DNA from: a virus
Direction: 5' to 3' (one strand)
Length of the DNA: 24,063 nt
Virus record (IMG/VR): IMGVR_UViG_3300036770_005426
Location: 1 to 24,063 of that record
The first letter of the stretch is position 1. Each line of letters starts with the position of its first letter. The translations under genes were made by a program, and so were the position numbers. The notes under the pieces were generated by a model. It searched no databases. It was not told the DNA's origin and saw only the letters and a program-made list of their open reading frames with translations. This document shows positions 7,873 to 15,645 of this stretch, piece after piece.

Positions 7873-7880
7873 ATCACCTC
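7873..7880 (-). promoter_or_regulatory. Strong Shine-Dalgarno of tailspike copy 2
   Basis: GAGGTGAT lies three bases before the ATG and just after the previous tailspike's stop codon. It is one of the best ribosome sites in the window and fixes the start at 7869. Most neighbours have weaker GGAGA or AAGGAAA sites. Confidence 0.7.
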
Positions 7881-7881
7881 G

Positions 7882-9396
7882 TTATGTATTCGCATTATTG
7901 GTAAATATTCGCTGTGCACTGGCTGACGGAGATATTAAATAATTTCCAGTTCTGTTTCCTCTTGTCATATTACCTATGATGGCATAATTGTTGGCTAAGC
8001 TTCCCACAGAAATTGCGTACGCGGTGTATCTATCTGGTAAGTTGTTTTGAAATCCAAAATTATTTCCAATAATTGTAAAACCTCTGCTATTGGCAGAACT
8101 AGTAACGGTTATATCATTTGCGGTATATGTTGCGCTCAGCGCCGCCAACATTCCATTTCTGGCAAAAAAGTTACCAGAAATTTTAAAATCTGGACAACCA
8201 TTCACAAAAATTCCATTGTTTGCACAAGAAACTATTCTTCCTCCATTTATCAATACTTCTCCCGCATATTGGGGATCGATGGTGATACCATTCCCATTAA
8301 TGACATTTCGAATACATGGATTTGTTGCCATGTAGCCGTATCCCCTTTCTAAACTCACTCCTGCGCTATAAGAATCTGCGATTTCGGTATTATAAGAAAA
8401 TATCCAAGTAGGGATAGTGTCGCCGGGAGTGTAAACGAATGTCGATCTGAGAGTGGTATTAGAAACATTGGATTTTATTCCTACGTCTCCTCCGACTAAA
8501 TTGCACCCCAACATTGTCATACTGTATGCCCTGGCATCGTGATAAAACCAAGTAAGATCGTTTCTGCATATAGCCCTAAATGTTGCGGTACCACCTGTTA
8601 CTGAAACGTTTGAGTTATACCAAGTATTTGCGCTCGGTTCTGCAGGAGCGGAAGTTCCTGATGTTCCGCCTTCGGCAACCTGCCATGTCCAATTTGTTGT
8701 TCGAACAATATTATTTGCGGCGTAAGTAGCTCCGGAAGTCCAATTTCCTTTTACTTGAACAGCCTGGTTTGTTATCGGATAAATATAAGGATTTCTGGCT
8801 ACTAGGTTTTTAAATCTACAACCAAAAGTTCCAGAACCGACTATTCCCGATTCTGATGAACACACGTACACTCCAGTGTTTCCAGTAAAATATTCAAATA
8901 CTACGTTATCGACGACGGTTTCGCTTCCTGCTTGAACATATATTCCACCAAAAGAAAATTTATGATATAGATTTAAAAGTCTTACGTTAGAACTCTTAGA
9001 TACAATATCATATCCGCCGGTGCGAAAGACGCTGGATTCAAATGCTAAATTTTGTACGGTTATAAATTGACCAACGCCACTTGGCAACTGACCAAGTGTA
9101 AAAATATCTCCGTTTTGAAAAGAGGCCTGAATAACAGAAGATAATCCATCTCCTCTTACGTGTACTCCATTACGAGTAATTGCCTGCAATGGTGCGCCTA
9201 TGTTGTATTTTCCCGCGGGAATATAAATCGCATAGCCGCTTTGATTTGAATCGTTTATGGCATTATTAAATGCGGTAGTAGAATTGGCAACTCCAGTTGG
9301 GTCTGCTCCATAATCAGCAACAACGTTGTTCCATGGAGTGATGGTAACAGGTCCTTTTCCGGCAGTATTAGATAAAAAAGCAGGTACTGGTGGCAT
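7882..9396 (-). CDS. Tailspike, beta-helix (pectate-lyase-3-like), copy 1
   Basis: A 504-residue protein with NNVVADYGADPTGVANSTTA (23-42) and YAIYIPAGKYNIG (55-67), the entry of the pectate-lyase-3-type beta-helix. Repeated rungs follow, such as FRTGGYDIVSKSSNVRLLNL and INGGRIVSCANNGIFVNGCP. Residues about 214-276 form an inserted Trp-rich module (GATYAANNIVRTTNWTWQV, then TSGTSAPAEP) at the same place as in copy 2. It aligns along its whole length with copy 2, including the C-terminal part (ANSRGFTIIGNNFG, YAISVGSLANNYAIIGNM), so the pair arose by tandem duplication. Its ATG overlaps the stop codon of the 824-residue fibre by one base (TAATG), implying translational coupling. It probably forms a trimeric receptor-binding or depolymerase spike. 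Confidence 0.82.
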   Translation of the reverse strand: MPPVPAFLSNTAGKGPVTITPWNNVVADYGADPTGVANSTTAFNNAINDSNQSGYAIYIPAGKYNIGAPLQAITRNGVHVRGDGLSSVIQASFQNGDIFTLGQLPSGVGQFITVQNLAFESSVFRTGGYDIVSKSSNVRLLNLYHKFSFGGIYVQAGSETVVDNVVFEYFTGNTGVYVCSSESGIVGSGTFGCRFKNLVARNPYIYPITNQAVQVKGNWTSGATYAANNIVRTTNWTWQVAEGGTSGTSAPAEPSANTWYNSNVSVTGGTATFRAICRNDLTWFYHDARAYSMTMLGCNLVGGDVGIKSNVSNTTLRSTFVYTPGDTIPTWIFSYNTEIADSYSAGVSLERGYGYMATNPCIRNVINGNGITIDPQYAGEVLINGGRIVSCANNGIFVNGCPDFKISGNFFARNGMLAALSATYTANDITVTSSANSRGFTIIGNNFGFQNNLPDRYTAYAISVGSLANNYAIIGNMTRGNRTGNYLISPSASAQRIFTNNANT

Positions 9397-11870
9397 TATT
9401 TATTTTCCTTTATCTTTTCAATCTCACTCTTAAGTTCTTTGACGGCTTCAACTAGCACCGGCACTAATTTTGCATAATCGAGAGTCAGATAATTTTCTCC
9501 ACTTTTTGAAATTAAATTATCTTCTTCGTCGCGCGCCATATCAAATGGGGCAAGTGATACCACCTCAGGAAGTACTTTTTGAACCTCTTGAGCGGAAAGA
9601 CCTATCTGTACTGAATCCGATTCATATCCTAAAGTCTTTGCAAGATCATTATTTTTGTACTTGAATCCATTGAGTGACTGGATAATTTCAATTGAATTGT
9701 TTACATTACCAAGTTTTTCCTTTAATCTTTCATCTGAATAAGATGCGGTTATTGTTCCTGTTGCAGCTATATTTCCTGAAATAAATAATCTTTCCGGTGG
9801 TGCAGTATTAGCAATTCCAACTCTTCCTGTATCCGTTATAGTCAATATTTCTTGGTTGCTGTCCTTGTTTTTAAAATACACCCTTCGACTAGAAGGTCCC
9901 GCGGCACCAATAACCCAATTGTTCGAACTGGTCTTACTTAGCTGTATGATATGCTCATTTGACCCAGCATCTACATGTAGAAATTCTCCAGGGCTAGATG
10001 TTCCCATTCCTATTCGAGAAGACGATGAGCGAAGGGAGATGAGGGTTGTTGAGCCGTGTCCTATTCCGACCCCGTGATCTGCGGTAACTCCATCTATTCC
10101 AAAATCAATGAATCCTTGAGGAGTGGCGTCAACGGTTTTTTGTATTCGTATGCTTGTATTTGTCCAATCGGAACCTGCCAAAAATCTTCTCGCTGAAATG
10201 TCCAGATAATTAGCATTTCCCGTCGTGGTGTTTATACGAACTGATCTGACATTAGAACCTGCTGATGTTCCAAGATCGTCCGATTTAACGTATAATTTTG
10301 CCTGACTTAACGAGGGTGCATCCGTTGCACCTATGCCCAAAACTCCAGTTGGAATTGTTACGTTTGCGTTTGCTCTTAACGTTCTATTAGATTCAATTCT
10401 GGCGCCTTCGACACTCCCGTTTGTCTTAAATATAAGAGTGTTGGCCACGCCAAAACCTCCAATGGCCCAGTGTTCATATTGTCCAGCGTTCGACTGATTC
10501 GATGCGATTGCATTAAACGCGGTATATGTGGCATCGGGTGCAATAAGTCGAAAAACTGACGCTCCAGCAGATTTTGCAACGACTGCACTAATGACATCTC
10601 CCGTCGTGTTTGATACCTCTAATTTATATCCAGGAGTATCTGTGCCTATTCCAACTCTTCCATCAGAATTGATTCTTAATCTTTCTGTAGAATCCAAGCC
10701 AGTATAAAATATGTGAGTATTTCCAGGAAAATCGTATGTCCATATTCCAGAAACATAACTGCCAGTATTGGACCATCTGGATATGGCTGCTGATGCGCCG
10801 TTGGTTGGACTTGCTCCTTTATTGTATACATAAAATCCGGCGCCGCCGGCGGGAGTCAAACCGGTAATACCGGCACCCGCAAATTGGGCCTGGCTAGTAT
10901 TTTCAATAAAGGTACCAACATCTTGTGTAGTAGTATATTTGAAATGCACATTGGTTAGTGGACTTAATGTTCCGACACCAATTCGCCCCGCACCAGTTAG
11001 TATCATTCTCTCTGTACTATTTGTTCCCCATACTATAGGTATATCCGCTTCTGTTATTGCTCCATAGTAAGTAGATCCGTTAAACCAGGAAGAATATGCT
11101 ACTCTTACTCCAGTTCCTCTATAGTTTTCTATGGCAGAAGTAAGATTGGTACCTGTTGCAGGAAGAGACGTTATTTGAATGTACCCATTTGCGTCGGACC
11201 GACCTCGCACTCGAATTGCATCAGTTGCTCTTATTGTACCATTAGCATCTAAAAGAAACTGAGGATCACTTCTTCCTATTCCAACTCTTCCAGTGTCAGT
11301 AATTCGCATGTGTTCGGTTCCATTGGCACCAAGTAACAAAGGTGGCGCTAACCCTCCACCTGAATTGGAAGATACAAGAAAAGTATAGCCCAATCCGGCA
11401 CGAATTTCTAAGGTAGATCCTGTTCCAAATTGGGCAGTAAAGAACGCAATGTTTGCACCAGTCGTTGCTGAAGAATAGGCGCGAACTCTGGAATTTACAG
11501 GTGATATAACATCCAAGTTTGCTTCGGGGCTGGCAGTGCCTATTCCAACTCTTCCTAAAGAATTTATTACAAAAGGTGTGGAGTCTGGATTTGTTTCGTC
11601 TTCGATCAGAAGAGAGTGTCCTGATCCTCTTTGTGTGACCCTTAGGGCAGGATCAGAAGTAGACACATCTATAATAACATTCGACGAGAATACATTACTT
11701 GAACTGCTCACGCCAGCAAAATAGCTTAACGAGTTCCAGTTTGTTACGCCATCGCCAACTTTTGCCTTATTTGTGTCTGTTTCGAAGCCCAATTCTCCCG
11801 CAGCAAGAATAGGATTCGAAGTGGACCAATTGCTGGCCGTACCTCGTTTAAGTTGAAATTTTATGGCCAT
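9396..11870 (-). CDS. Tail fibre with Mtd_N-like start and S74 intramolecular chaperone
   Basis: An 824-residue fibre. Residues 1-52 (MAIKFQLKRGTASNW, NPILAAGELGF, KVGDGVTNWNSL) are an Mtd_N-like N-terminal domain that usually anchors or folds fibres. The shaft repeats GRVGIGTxxP-type beta-triplex motifs, for example RVGIGTASPEANLDV, RVGIGRSDPQFLLDANG, RIGVGTLSPLTNVHF, RVGIGTDTPGYKLEV, RIGMGTSSPGEFLHV and RVGIANTAPPERLF. The C-terminus from S712 is a peptidase S74 chaperone. SDERLKE places Ser712 and Lys717 as the likely self-cleavage dyad, followed by IGLSAQEVQKVLPEVV and YLTLDYAKLVPVLVEAVKEL and a final coiled coil. Cleavage before S712 would release 113 residues after trimer folding. A cassette of about 205 residues is nearly identical in the neighbouring 1059-residue fibre. 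A late-type box and GGAG ribosome site lie upstream. Confidence 0.9.
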   Translation of the reverse strand: MAIKFQLKRGTASNWSTSNPILAAGELGFETDTNKAKVGDGVTNWNSLSYFAGVSSSSNVFSSNVIIDVSTSDPALRVTQRGSGHSLLIEDETNPDSTPFVINSLGRVGIGTASPEANLDVISPVNSRVRAYSSATTGANIAFFTAQFGTGSTLEIRAGLGYTFLVSSNSGGGLAPPLLLGANGTEHMRITDTGRVGIGRSDPQFLLDANGTIRATDAIRVRGRSDANGYIQITSLPATGTNLTSAIENYRGTGVRVAYSSWFNGSTYYGAITEADIPIVWGTNSTERMILTGAGRIGVGTLSPLTNVHFKYTTTQDVGTFIENTSQAQFAGAGITGLTPAGGAGFYVYNKGASPTNGASAAISRWSNTGSYVSGIWTYDFPGNTHIFYTGLDSTERLRINSDGRVGIGTDTPGYKLEVSNTTGDVISAVVAKSAGASVFRLIAPDATYTAFNAIASNQSNAGQYEHWAIGGFGVANTLIFKTNGSVEGARIESNRTLRANANVTIPTGVLGIGATDAPSLSQAKLYVKSDDLGTSAGSNVRSVRINTTTGNANYLDISARRFLAGSDWTNTSIRIQKTVDATPQGFIDFGIDGVTADHGVGIGHGSTTLISLRSSSSRIGMGTSSPGEFLHVDAGSNEHIIQLSKTSSNNWVIGAAGPSSRRVYFKNKDSNQEILTITDTGRVGIANTAPPERLFISGNIAATGTITASYSDERLKEKLGNVNNSIEIIQSLNGFKYKNNDLAKTLGYESDSVQIGLSAQEVQKVLPEVVSLAPFDMARDEEDNLISKSGENYLTLDYAKLVPVLVEAVKELKSEIEKIKENK
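10672..11290 (-). repeat. Direct repeat copy A (fibre shaft cassette, in the 824-aa fibre)
   Basis: About 619 bp that aligns with 12823-13441 at a constant offset of 2151 bases, so without net insertion or deletion. It encodes the shaft segment from GRVGIGRSDPQFLLDANG through STERLRI. By eye about 16 of roughly 205 amino acids differ between copies, and long blocks of DNA are identical. It probably arose by recent duplication or gene conversion. Confidence 0.88.
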
Positions 11871-11912
11871 CCGAAAATATTCTCCAAGTTATTATTATTG
11901 TTTTGATAGACA

Positions 11913-11920
11913 TATTTATC
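11913..11920 (-). promoter_or_regulatory. Candidate late promoter for the 824-aa fibre
   Basis: GATAAATA on the minus strand, extended to AGATAAATATGTC, lies in the 81-base gap between the two long fibre genes and ends 43 bases before the ATG at 11870. It is one base from TATAAATA and nearly identical to the box before the 1059-residue gene. A TTGGAGAA ribosome site lies between it and the ATG. Confidence 0.6.
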
Positions 11921-11951
11921 TTTCTTGTGCGACCATATTTTTTTGAAAAGA

Positions 11952-14900
11952 CTATGTGGTTGTCGTACTTACGTTTCTCCATGCTCCGTTGATGTATATA
12001 CGTAATCTATGCTGCGAAATGCTATCGTCATAATACATGTCTCCGTTTTGAGGATTGGAATCTGGAGTTCCGGAACGAGGAACTATTCTTACTGCTCCGT
12101 TTGATTTGAGTCGAAATCTTTCGAATCCTCCAAAGTTCCATCTCACGCATTCAACTCCGATTCCCATATCATACGAGTCTACGGACAAGTTTCTGGTATT
12201 AGATGCTTCGGTATGATATAGCGTCCAATCGCAATATGCATTGGGGCGGCCACCAACTTTAACAAGCATTGCTTTCGCGTTGGCAGTATCGGATGCATTT
12301 GCGATACCGAATTGAGAATCCCCGTCTATATTTTGTCTTCCAAATATTCTCCAATTACGACCATATTCGTTAGGATCAGATGAACCAACTATAAAATCAC
12401 CGTTGTCGGTAATTCTTGCGCGCTCAACTCCACCTGCCGTCTTAAACACAATCGTGTTTGCAACACCATTGCCGCCAATATAGAATTGCTCCACACCCGA
12501 CGTGCCATTATACGAGCGAAATGCATTAAATTGTGATAAGGAAGATCCTATCAAATCCAAAAGAGAAGCGTTTTCCGCGCGCGATCTTAGTATGGTATCG
12601 GTACCAGATTGAATAGTGAACTTTTCCGAGGCACCGGTTAGCAGTCCTTTATTGGTTGTGAAAAATCTTAAAGTATTGGCACTTAAATCTATATTAAAGT
12701 CTACGCCAGCATTTGTGGCGCCTCTAAGTTTTATTTCTCCCCCTTCGCTTGCCCCATCGACCGCGCCAATGTCAAGCTTGGTTACTGGAGTAACTCCAAG
12801 TCCTATGAAACCTGTGTTTTCAATTCTTAATCTTTCTGTAGAATTCAAGCCAGTATAAAATATGTGAGTATTTCCAGGAAAATCGTATGTCCATATTCCA
12901 GAAACATAACTGCCAGTACTGGACCATCTGGATATGGTTGCCGAGGCACCATCTGCCGGCGCCGCCCCTTTATTGTATACATAAAATCCTGCTCCTCCAG
13001 CTGGAGTTAAACCAATTATTCCTCCACCCGCAAACTGGGCCTGGCTAGTATTTTCAATAAAAGTACCAACATCTTGTGTAGTATTATATTTGAAATGTAC
13101 ATTTGTGGATGGAGCTAATGTTCCTACAGCAATTCTCCCCGCACCAGTTAATATCATTCTCTCTGTACTATTTGTTCCCCATACTATAGGTATATCCGCT
13201 TCTGTTATTGCTCCATAATATGTGGTACCATTAAACCAGGAAGAATATGCTACTCTTACTCCAGTTCCTCTATAGTTTTCTATGGCAGAAGTAAGATTGG
13301 TACCTGTTGCGGGAGTGGAAGTTATCGATATGTAACCATTTGCATCAGACCGACCTCGCACTCGAATTGCATCAGTCGCTCTTATTGTACCATTAGCATC
13401 TAAAAGAAACTGAGGATCACTTCTTCCTATACCAACTTTTCCGTCGGTCAACAGTCTTATTCTTTCTACACCATTGGTACTTAATACTAGAGGATGATTT
13501 GAATATGTTCCTATTAATCCGACGTTGGAAGTTTCTCCAAGCGCAGAAATTCTCGCATCTACGTTTGATCCTGTCGCAAACAGGCGAAGTTGAAAATTAT
13601 TGACAGAATGCAAATCAAACTCAGTTGCAGGTGAATCGGTTTTAAAACCAAATCTTCCCGTTCCTAGATCTCCACGTAAAGTAAGAAGTTCGGTCCAAGA
13701 AGCACTATTTAATCTATATCCGATTGCTAGAGGAGTGCCTCTTGATGTTCCTGCTCGATCCGGAGCTATTATTCTCCATCCATAACCAGACTGAAAAGAT
13801 GATGTTTTGAACTCTAAACCTGTAGATCCTGTAGAAAAATCGCCGCTAGCCGCTAGCTGAAGCATTCCTCTTGCCGTAGCTTCTCCGGTTCCAGGGGCCA
13901 GGCTGCCAATACTGAAAAGTGCTTGAGGGCTGGTTACTCCGACTCCAATATTTCCGGCAGAATTAATTCGCATCGCCTCCGTACCACCAGAAGGATAAAA
14001 GTATAATCCTCCAGATACGGTACTTCCCGTTTTTGCCTCGGCGATTGCTCCAATTCCACCAGCAGTCCTTAGCGTTCCTCCAGTGTCCGCAAGTTGAAAT
14101 CTGATTCCCGCGCCGGTACTAGCCGCAGTTCCGGAATTTTCAAAAAGAGCAACGGGATGGTTTAATATTCCAGTTTGGCTGGAAGAAGTTCTGGCCAGAA
14201 GACCAAGCGCAAATTGATTGGTTTCTTGAATATGAAGTTTTGCTGCTGGTGTAGATGGATTACCAAACCCAATTCCTATATTTTCAAAAAAGGTTGCATT
14301 TCCTGAACTGACCTGTGCAAAATATCTCTCGATTCCTGGTGATCCATTTGTAGATCCATTAAAATACGTTACGGTATGTCCACCTACTTCTGAAGTAACT
14401 TTTATATCATATCGATAATCAAGAAATGTTGTATAGTTTTGTATTTGTATTTCATAAACTCCGTTTGCGGTTTTAACGGCGCTTATAACATTTGCTGGTC
14501 CTCTCACTGCACAGGCATCTGGATTGTCCAATATTGAACCTGCTCGATTACAAACTACAGTGTATGTTTCTTTAAAATTATTATTAGCCGAAGTTAGTGT
14601 ACCATAATTTGCTCTGTTATCGTACACATCAATATTAAATGTTATTCCTTTAAATGATGCATTGGCACTGGATACGTTTGCTATCGTGCGCCAGGTGCCC
14701 GCGGTAATATTGTCCCATCTAACAATTCCCGAATAATCTCTATATCCTTTTATATTTCCTGGCTCAATACCTACGTTTGCGGTTAGCCTTTCATTAAACA
14801 GATTTGTGCCTGTAAATATGTTATTGAGAGGTAGTATCGACGCACCTGAGGTTCCCTGTGTTCCTGCTCCTGTTATTCCTTGCACTCCTTGTACACCTTG

Positions 14901-15131
14901 TGTGCCTTGTACGCCTTGTACGCCTTGAATTCCTTGACTACCTGATGCGCCTGATGTGCCTTGAATTCCTACGTACGGAAGATTACTCCAAGTGTTTGCT
15001 CCATCACCAATCTTAAATAGTCTGTTTCCTCCGGCTGTAATCTCTATTCCCATTTCTCCTTCGGCCAAAATAGGATTTGCACCGGTCCATGCGGAGTTGT
15101 TTCCTCTACGAAATTGAAATTGTACAGGCAT
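11952..15131 (-). CDS. Long tail fibre with Mtd_N-like start, short collagen run and beta-triplex shaft
   Basis: A 1059-residue fibre. Residues 1-56 (MPVQFQFRRGNNSAW, NPILAEGEMGI, LFKIGDGANTWSNLPY) are an Mtd_N-like domain. A short Gly-X-Y run follows (about 58-97, [13 protein letters not shown]-like), then a beta-rich domain of about 180 residues with two Cys (VVCNRAG, DACAVRG). After that come shaft repeats such as NIGVGVTSPQALFSIG, KVGIGRSDPQFLLDANG, RIAVGTLAPSTNVHF and FIGLGVTPVTKLDIG. The end is TPDSNPQNGDMYYDD then LRIYINGAWRNVSTTTT, a common phage-fibre tip segment. Unlike the next fibre it has no S74 chaperone. It carries repeat copy B. Its own late-type box lies 37 bases upstream, with a clear GGAG site. 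It is probably a trimeric shaft; its place in the virion is unknown. Confidence 0.85.
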   Translation of the reverse strand: MPVQFQFRRGNNSAWTGANPILAEGEMGIEITAGGNRLFKIGDGANTWSNLPYVGIQGTSGASGSQGIQGVQGVQGTQGVQGVQGITGAGTQGTSGASILPLNNIFTGTNLFNERLTANVGIEPGNIKGYRDYSGIVRWDNITAGTWRTIANVSSANASFKGITFNIDVYDNRANYGTLTSANNNFKETYTVVCNRAGSILDNPDACAVRGPANVISAVKTANGVYEIQIQNYTTFLDYRYDIKVTSEVGGHTVTYFNGSTNGSPGIERYFAQVSSGNATFFENIGIGFGNPSTPAAKLHIQETNQFALGLLARTSSSQTGILNHPVALFENSGTAASTGAGIRFQLADTGGTLRTAGGIGAIAEAKTGSTVSGGLYFYPSGGTEAMRINSAGNIGVGVTSPQALFSIGSLAPGTGEATARGMLQLAASGDFSTGSTGLEFKTSSFQSGYGWRIIAPDRAGTSRGTPLAIGYRLNSASWTELLTLRGDLGTGRFGFKTDSPATEFDLHSVNNFQLRLFATGSNVDARISALGETSNVGLIGTYSNHPLVLSTNGVERIRLLTDGKVGIGRSDPQFLLDANGTIRATDAIRVRGRSDANGYISITSTPATGTNLTSAIENYRGTGVRVAYSSWFNGTTYYGAITEADIPIVWGTNSTERMILTGAGRIAVGTLAPSTNVHFKYNTTQDVGTFIENTSQAQFAGGGIIGLTPAGGAGFYVYNKGAAPADGASATISRWSSTGSYVSGIWTYDFPGNTHIFYTGLNSTERLRIENTGFIGLGVTPVTKLDIGAVDGASEGGEIKLRGATNAGVDFNIDLSANTLRFFTTNKGLLTGASEKFTIQSGTDTILRSRAENASLLDLIGSSLSQFNAFRSYNGTSGVEQFYIGGNGVANTIVFKTAGGVERARITDNGDFIVGSSDPNEYGRNWRIFGRQNIDGDSQFGIANASDTANAKAMLVKVGGRPNAYCDWTLYHTEASNTRNLSVDSYDMGIGVECVRWNFGGFERFRLKSNGAVRIVPRSGTPDSNPQNGDMYYDDSISQHRLRIYINGAWRNVSTTTT
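12823..13441 (-). repeat. Direct repeat copy B (fibre shaft cassette, in the 1059-aa fibre)
   Basis: This copy pairs with 10672-11290 at a constant offset of 2151 bases. It encodes the same shaft segment with scattered substitutions, for example ISITSTPATG against IQITSLPATG and GRIAVGTLAPSTN against GRIGVGTLSPLTN. Both copies are in the same orientation and the same reading frame. Confidence 0.88.
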
Positions 15132-15167
15132 TTTTATTATTTCTCCAAAATTATTAAATTGTCTGTA

Positions 15168-15175
15168 TATTTATC
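15168..15175 (-). promoter_or_regulatory. Candidate late promoter for the 1059-aa fibre
   Basis: GATAAATA on the minus strand, extended to TTGATAAATATACAGAC, sits in the 59-base gap before the gene and ends 37 bases before the ATG at 15131. It closely matches the box at 11913-11920, including the following AT and a downstream GGAGAA ribosome site. Confidence 0.6.
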
Positions 15176-15190
15176 AAATGTTTTGAATTA

Positions 15191-15634
15191 CTAGTTGTTA
15201 ACATTTAATTGCAGCGAGAATGTAACGGTCGAAGTCGCTTCGGCAACAAAATCGGATGAAGAGCTTCCTATCTGTCTAATTTGTAGTGCACAAATTGAAC
15301 TACCAATTGCAGGGTTTCCTGATATGCTTAATTCCCACGTTCTGTTTGTACTAAGAGGAACCCAGCTGTCCATAGTACCTGATGTGGGCGTTGATCCAAA
15401 TGAGACTGTCATTCTTGCTTCATAATATTGTCCCACACCAGTAAATGCCGGACGAACCCAGTTAAAGGTTTGATCGTTTGTAGTGCTGCCGGTACCGTTA
15501 GAGTTAATGACAATGCTTGCCGAGGCAGGCCCTGGAGCGTCCTGAGCATCGTTAGGATTTGTTGATGCCGGAATAACAACCGTAAAATTGTTCCAGCTAC
15601 CAAATCCTGTTAAATGTGTCGTGCGAAAGGTCAT
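15191..15634 (-). CDS. Small beta-rich structural protein of unknown function (147 aa)
   Basis: A 147-residue protein starting MTFRTTHLTGFGSWNNFTVV. It is rich in Ser, Thr, Asn and short hydrophobic strands (TFNWVRPAFTGVGQYYEARM, WVPLSTNRTWELSISG) and ends with a strand-like TVTFSLQLNVNN. No catalytic motif, membrane segment or coiled coil is seen. It resembles small beta-sandwich proteins near phage fibres, but I cannot name a family. It begins 11 bases after the stop of the 380-residue collagen-like fibre, sharing its transcript, so it could be a fibre tip, adaptor or cap. The ribosome site is weak (AGAGAAA). Confidence 0.7.
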   Translation of the reverse strand: MTFRTTHLTGFGSWNNFTVVIPASTNPNDAQDAPGPASASIVINSNGTGSTTNDQTFNWVRPAFTGVGQYYEARMTVSFGSTPTSGTMDSWVPLSTNRTWELSISGNPAIGSSICALQIRQIGSSSSDFVAEATSTVTFSLQLNVNN

Positions 15635-15645
15635 ATTTAATTTCT

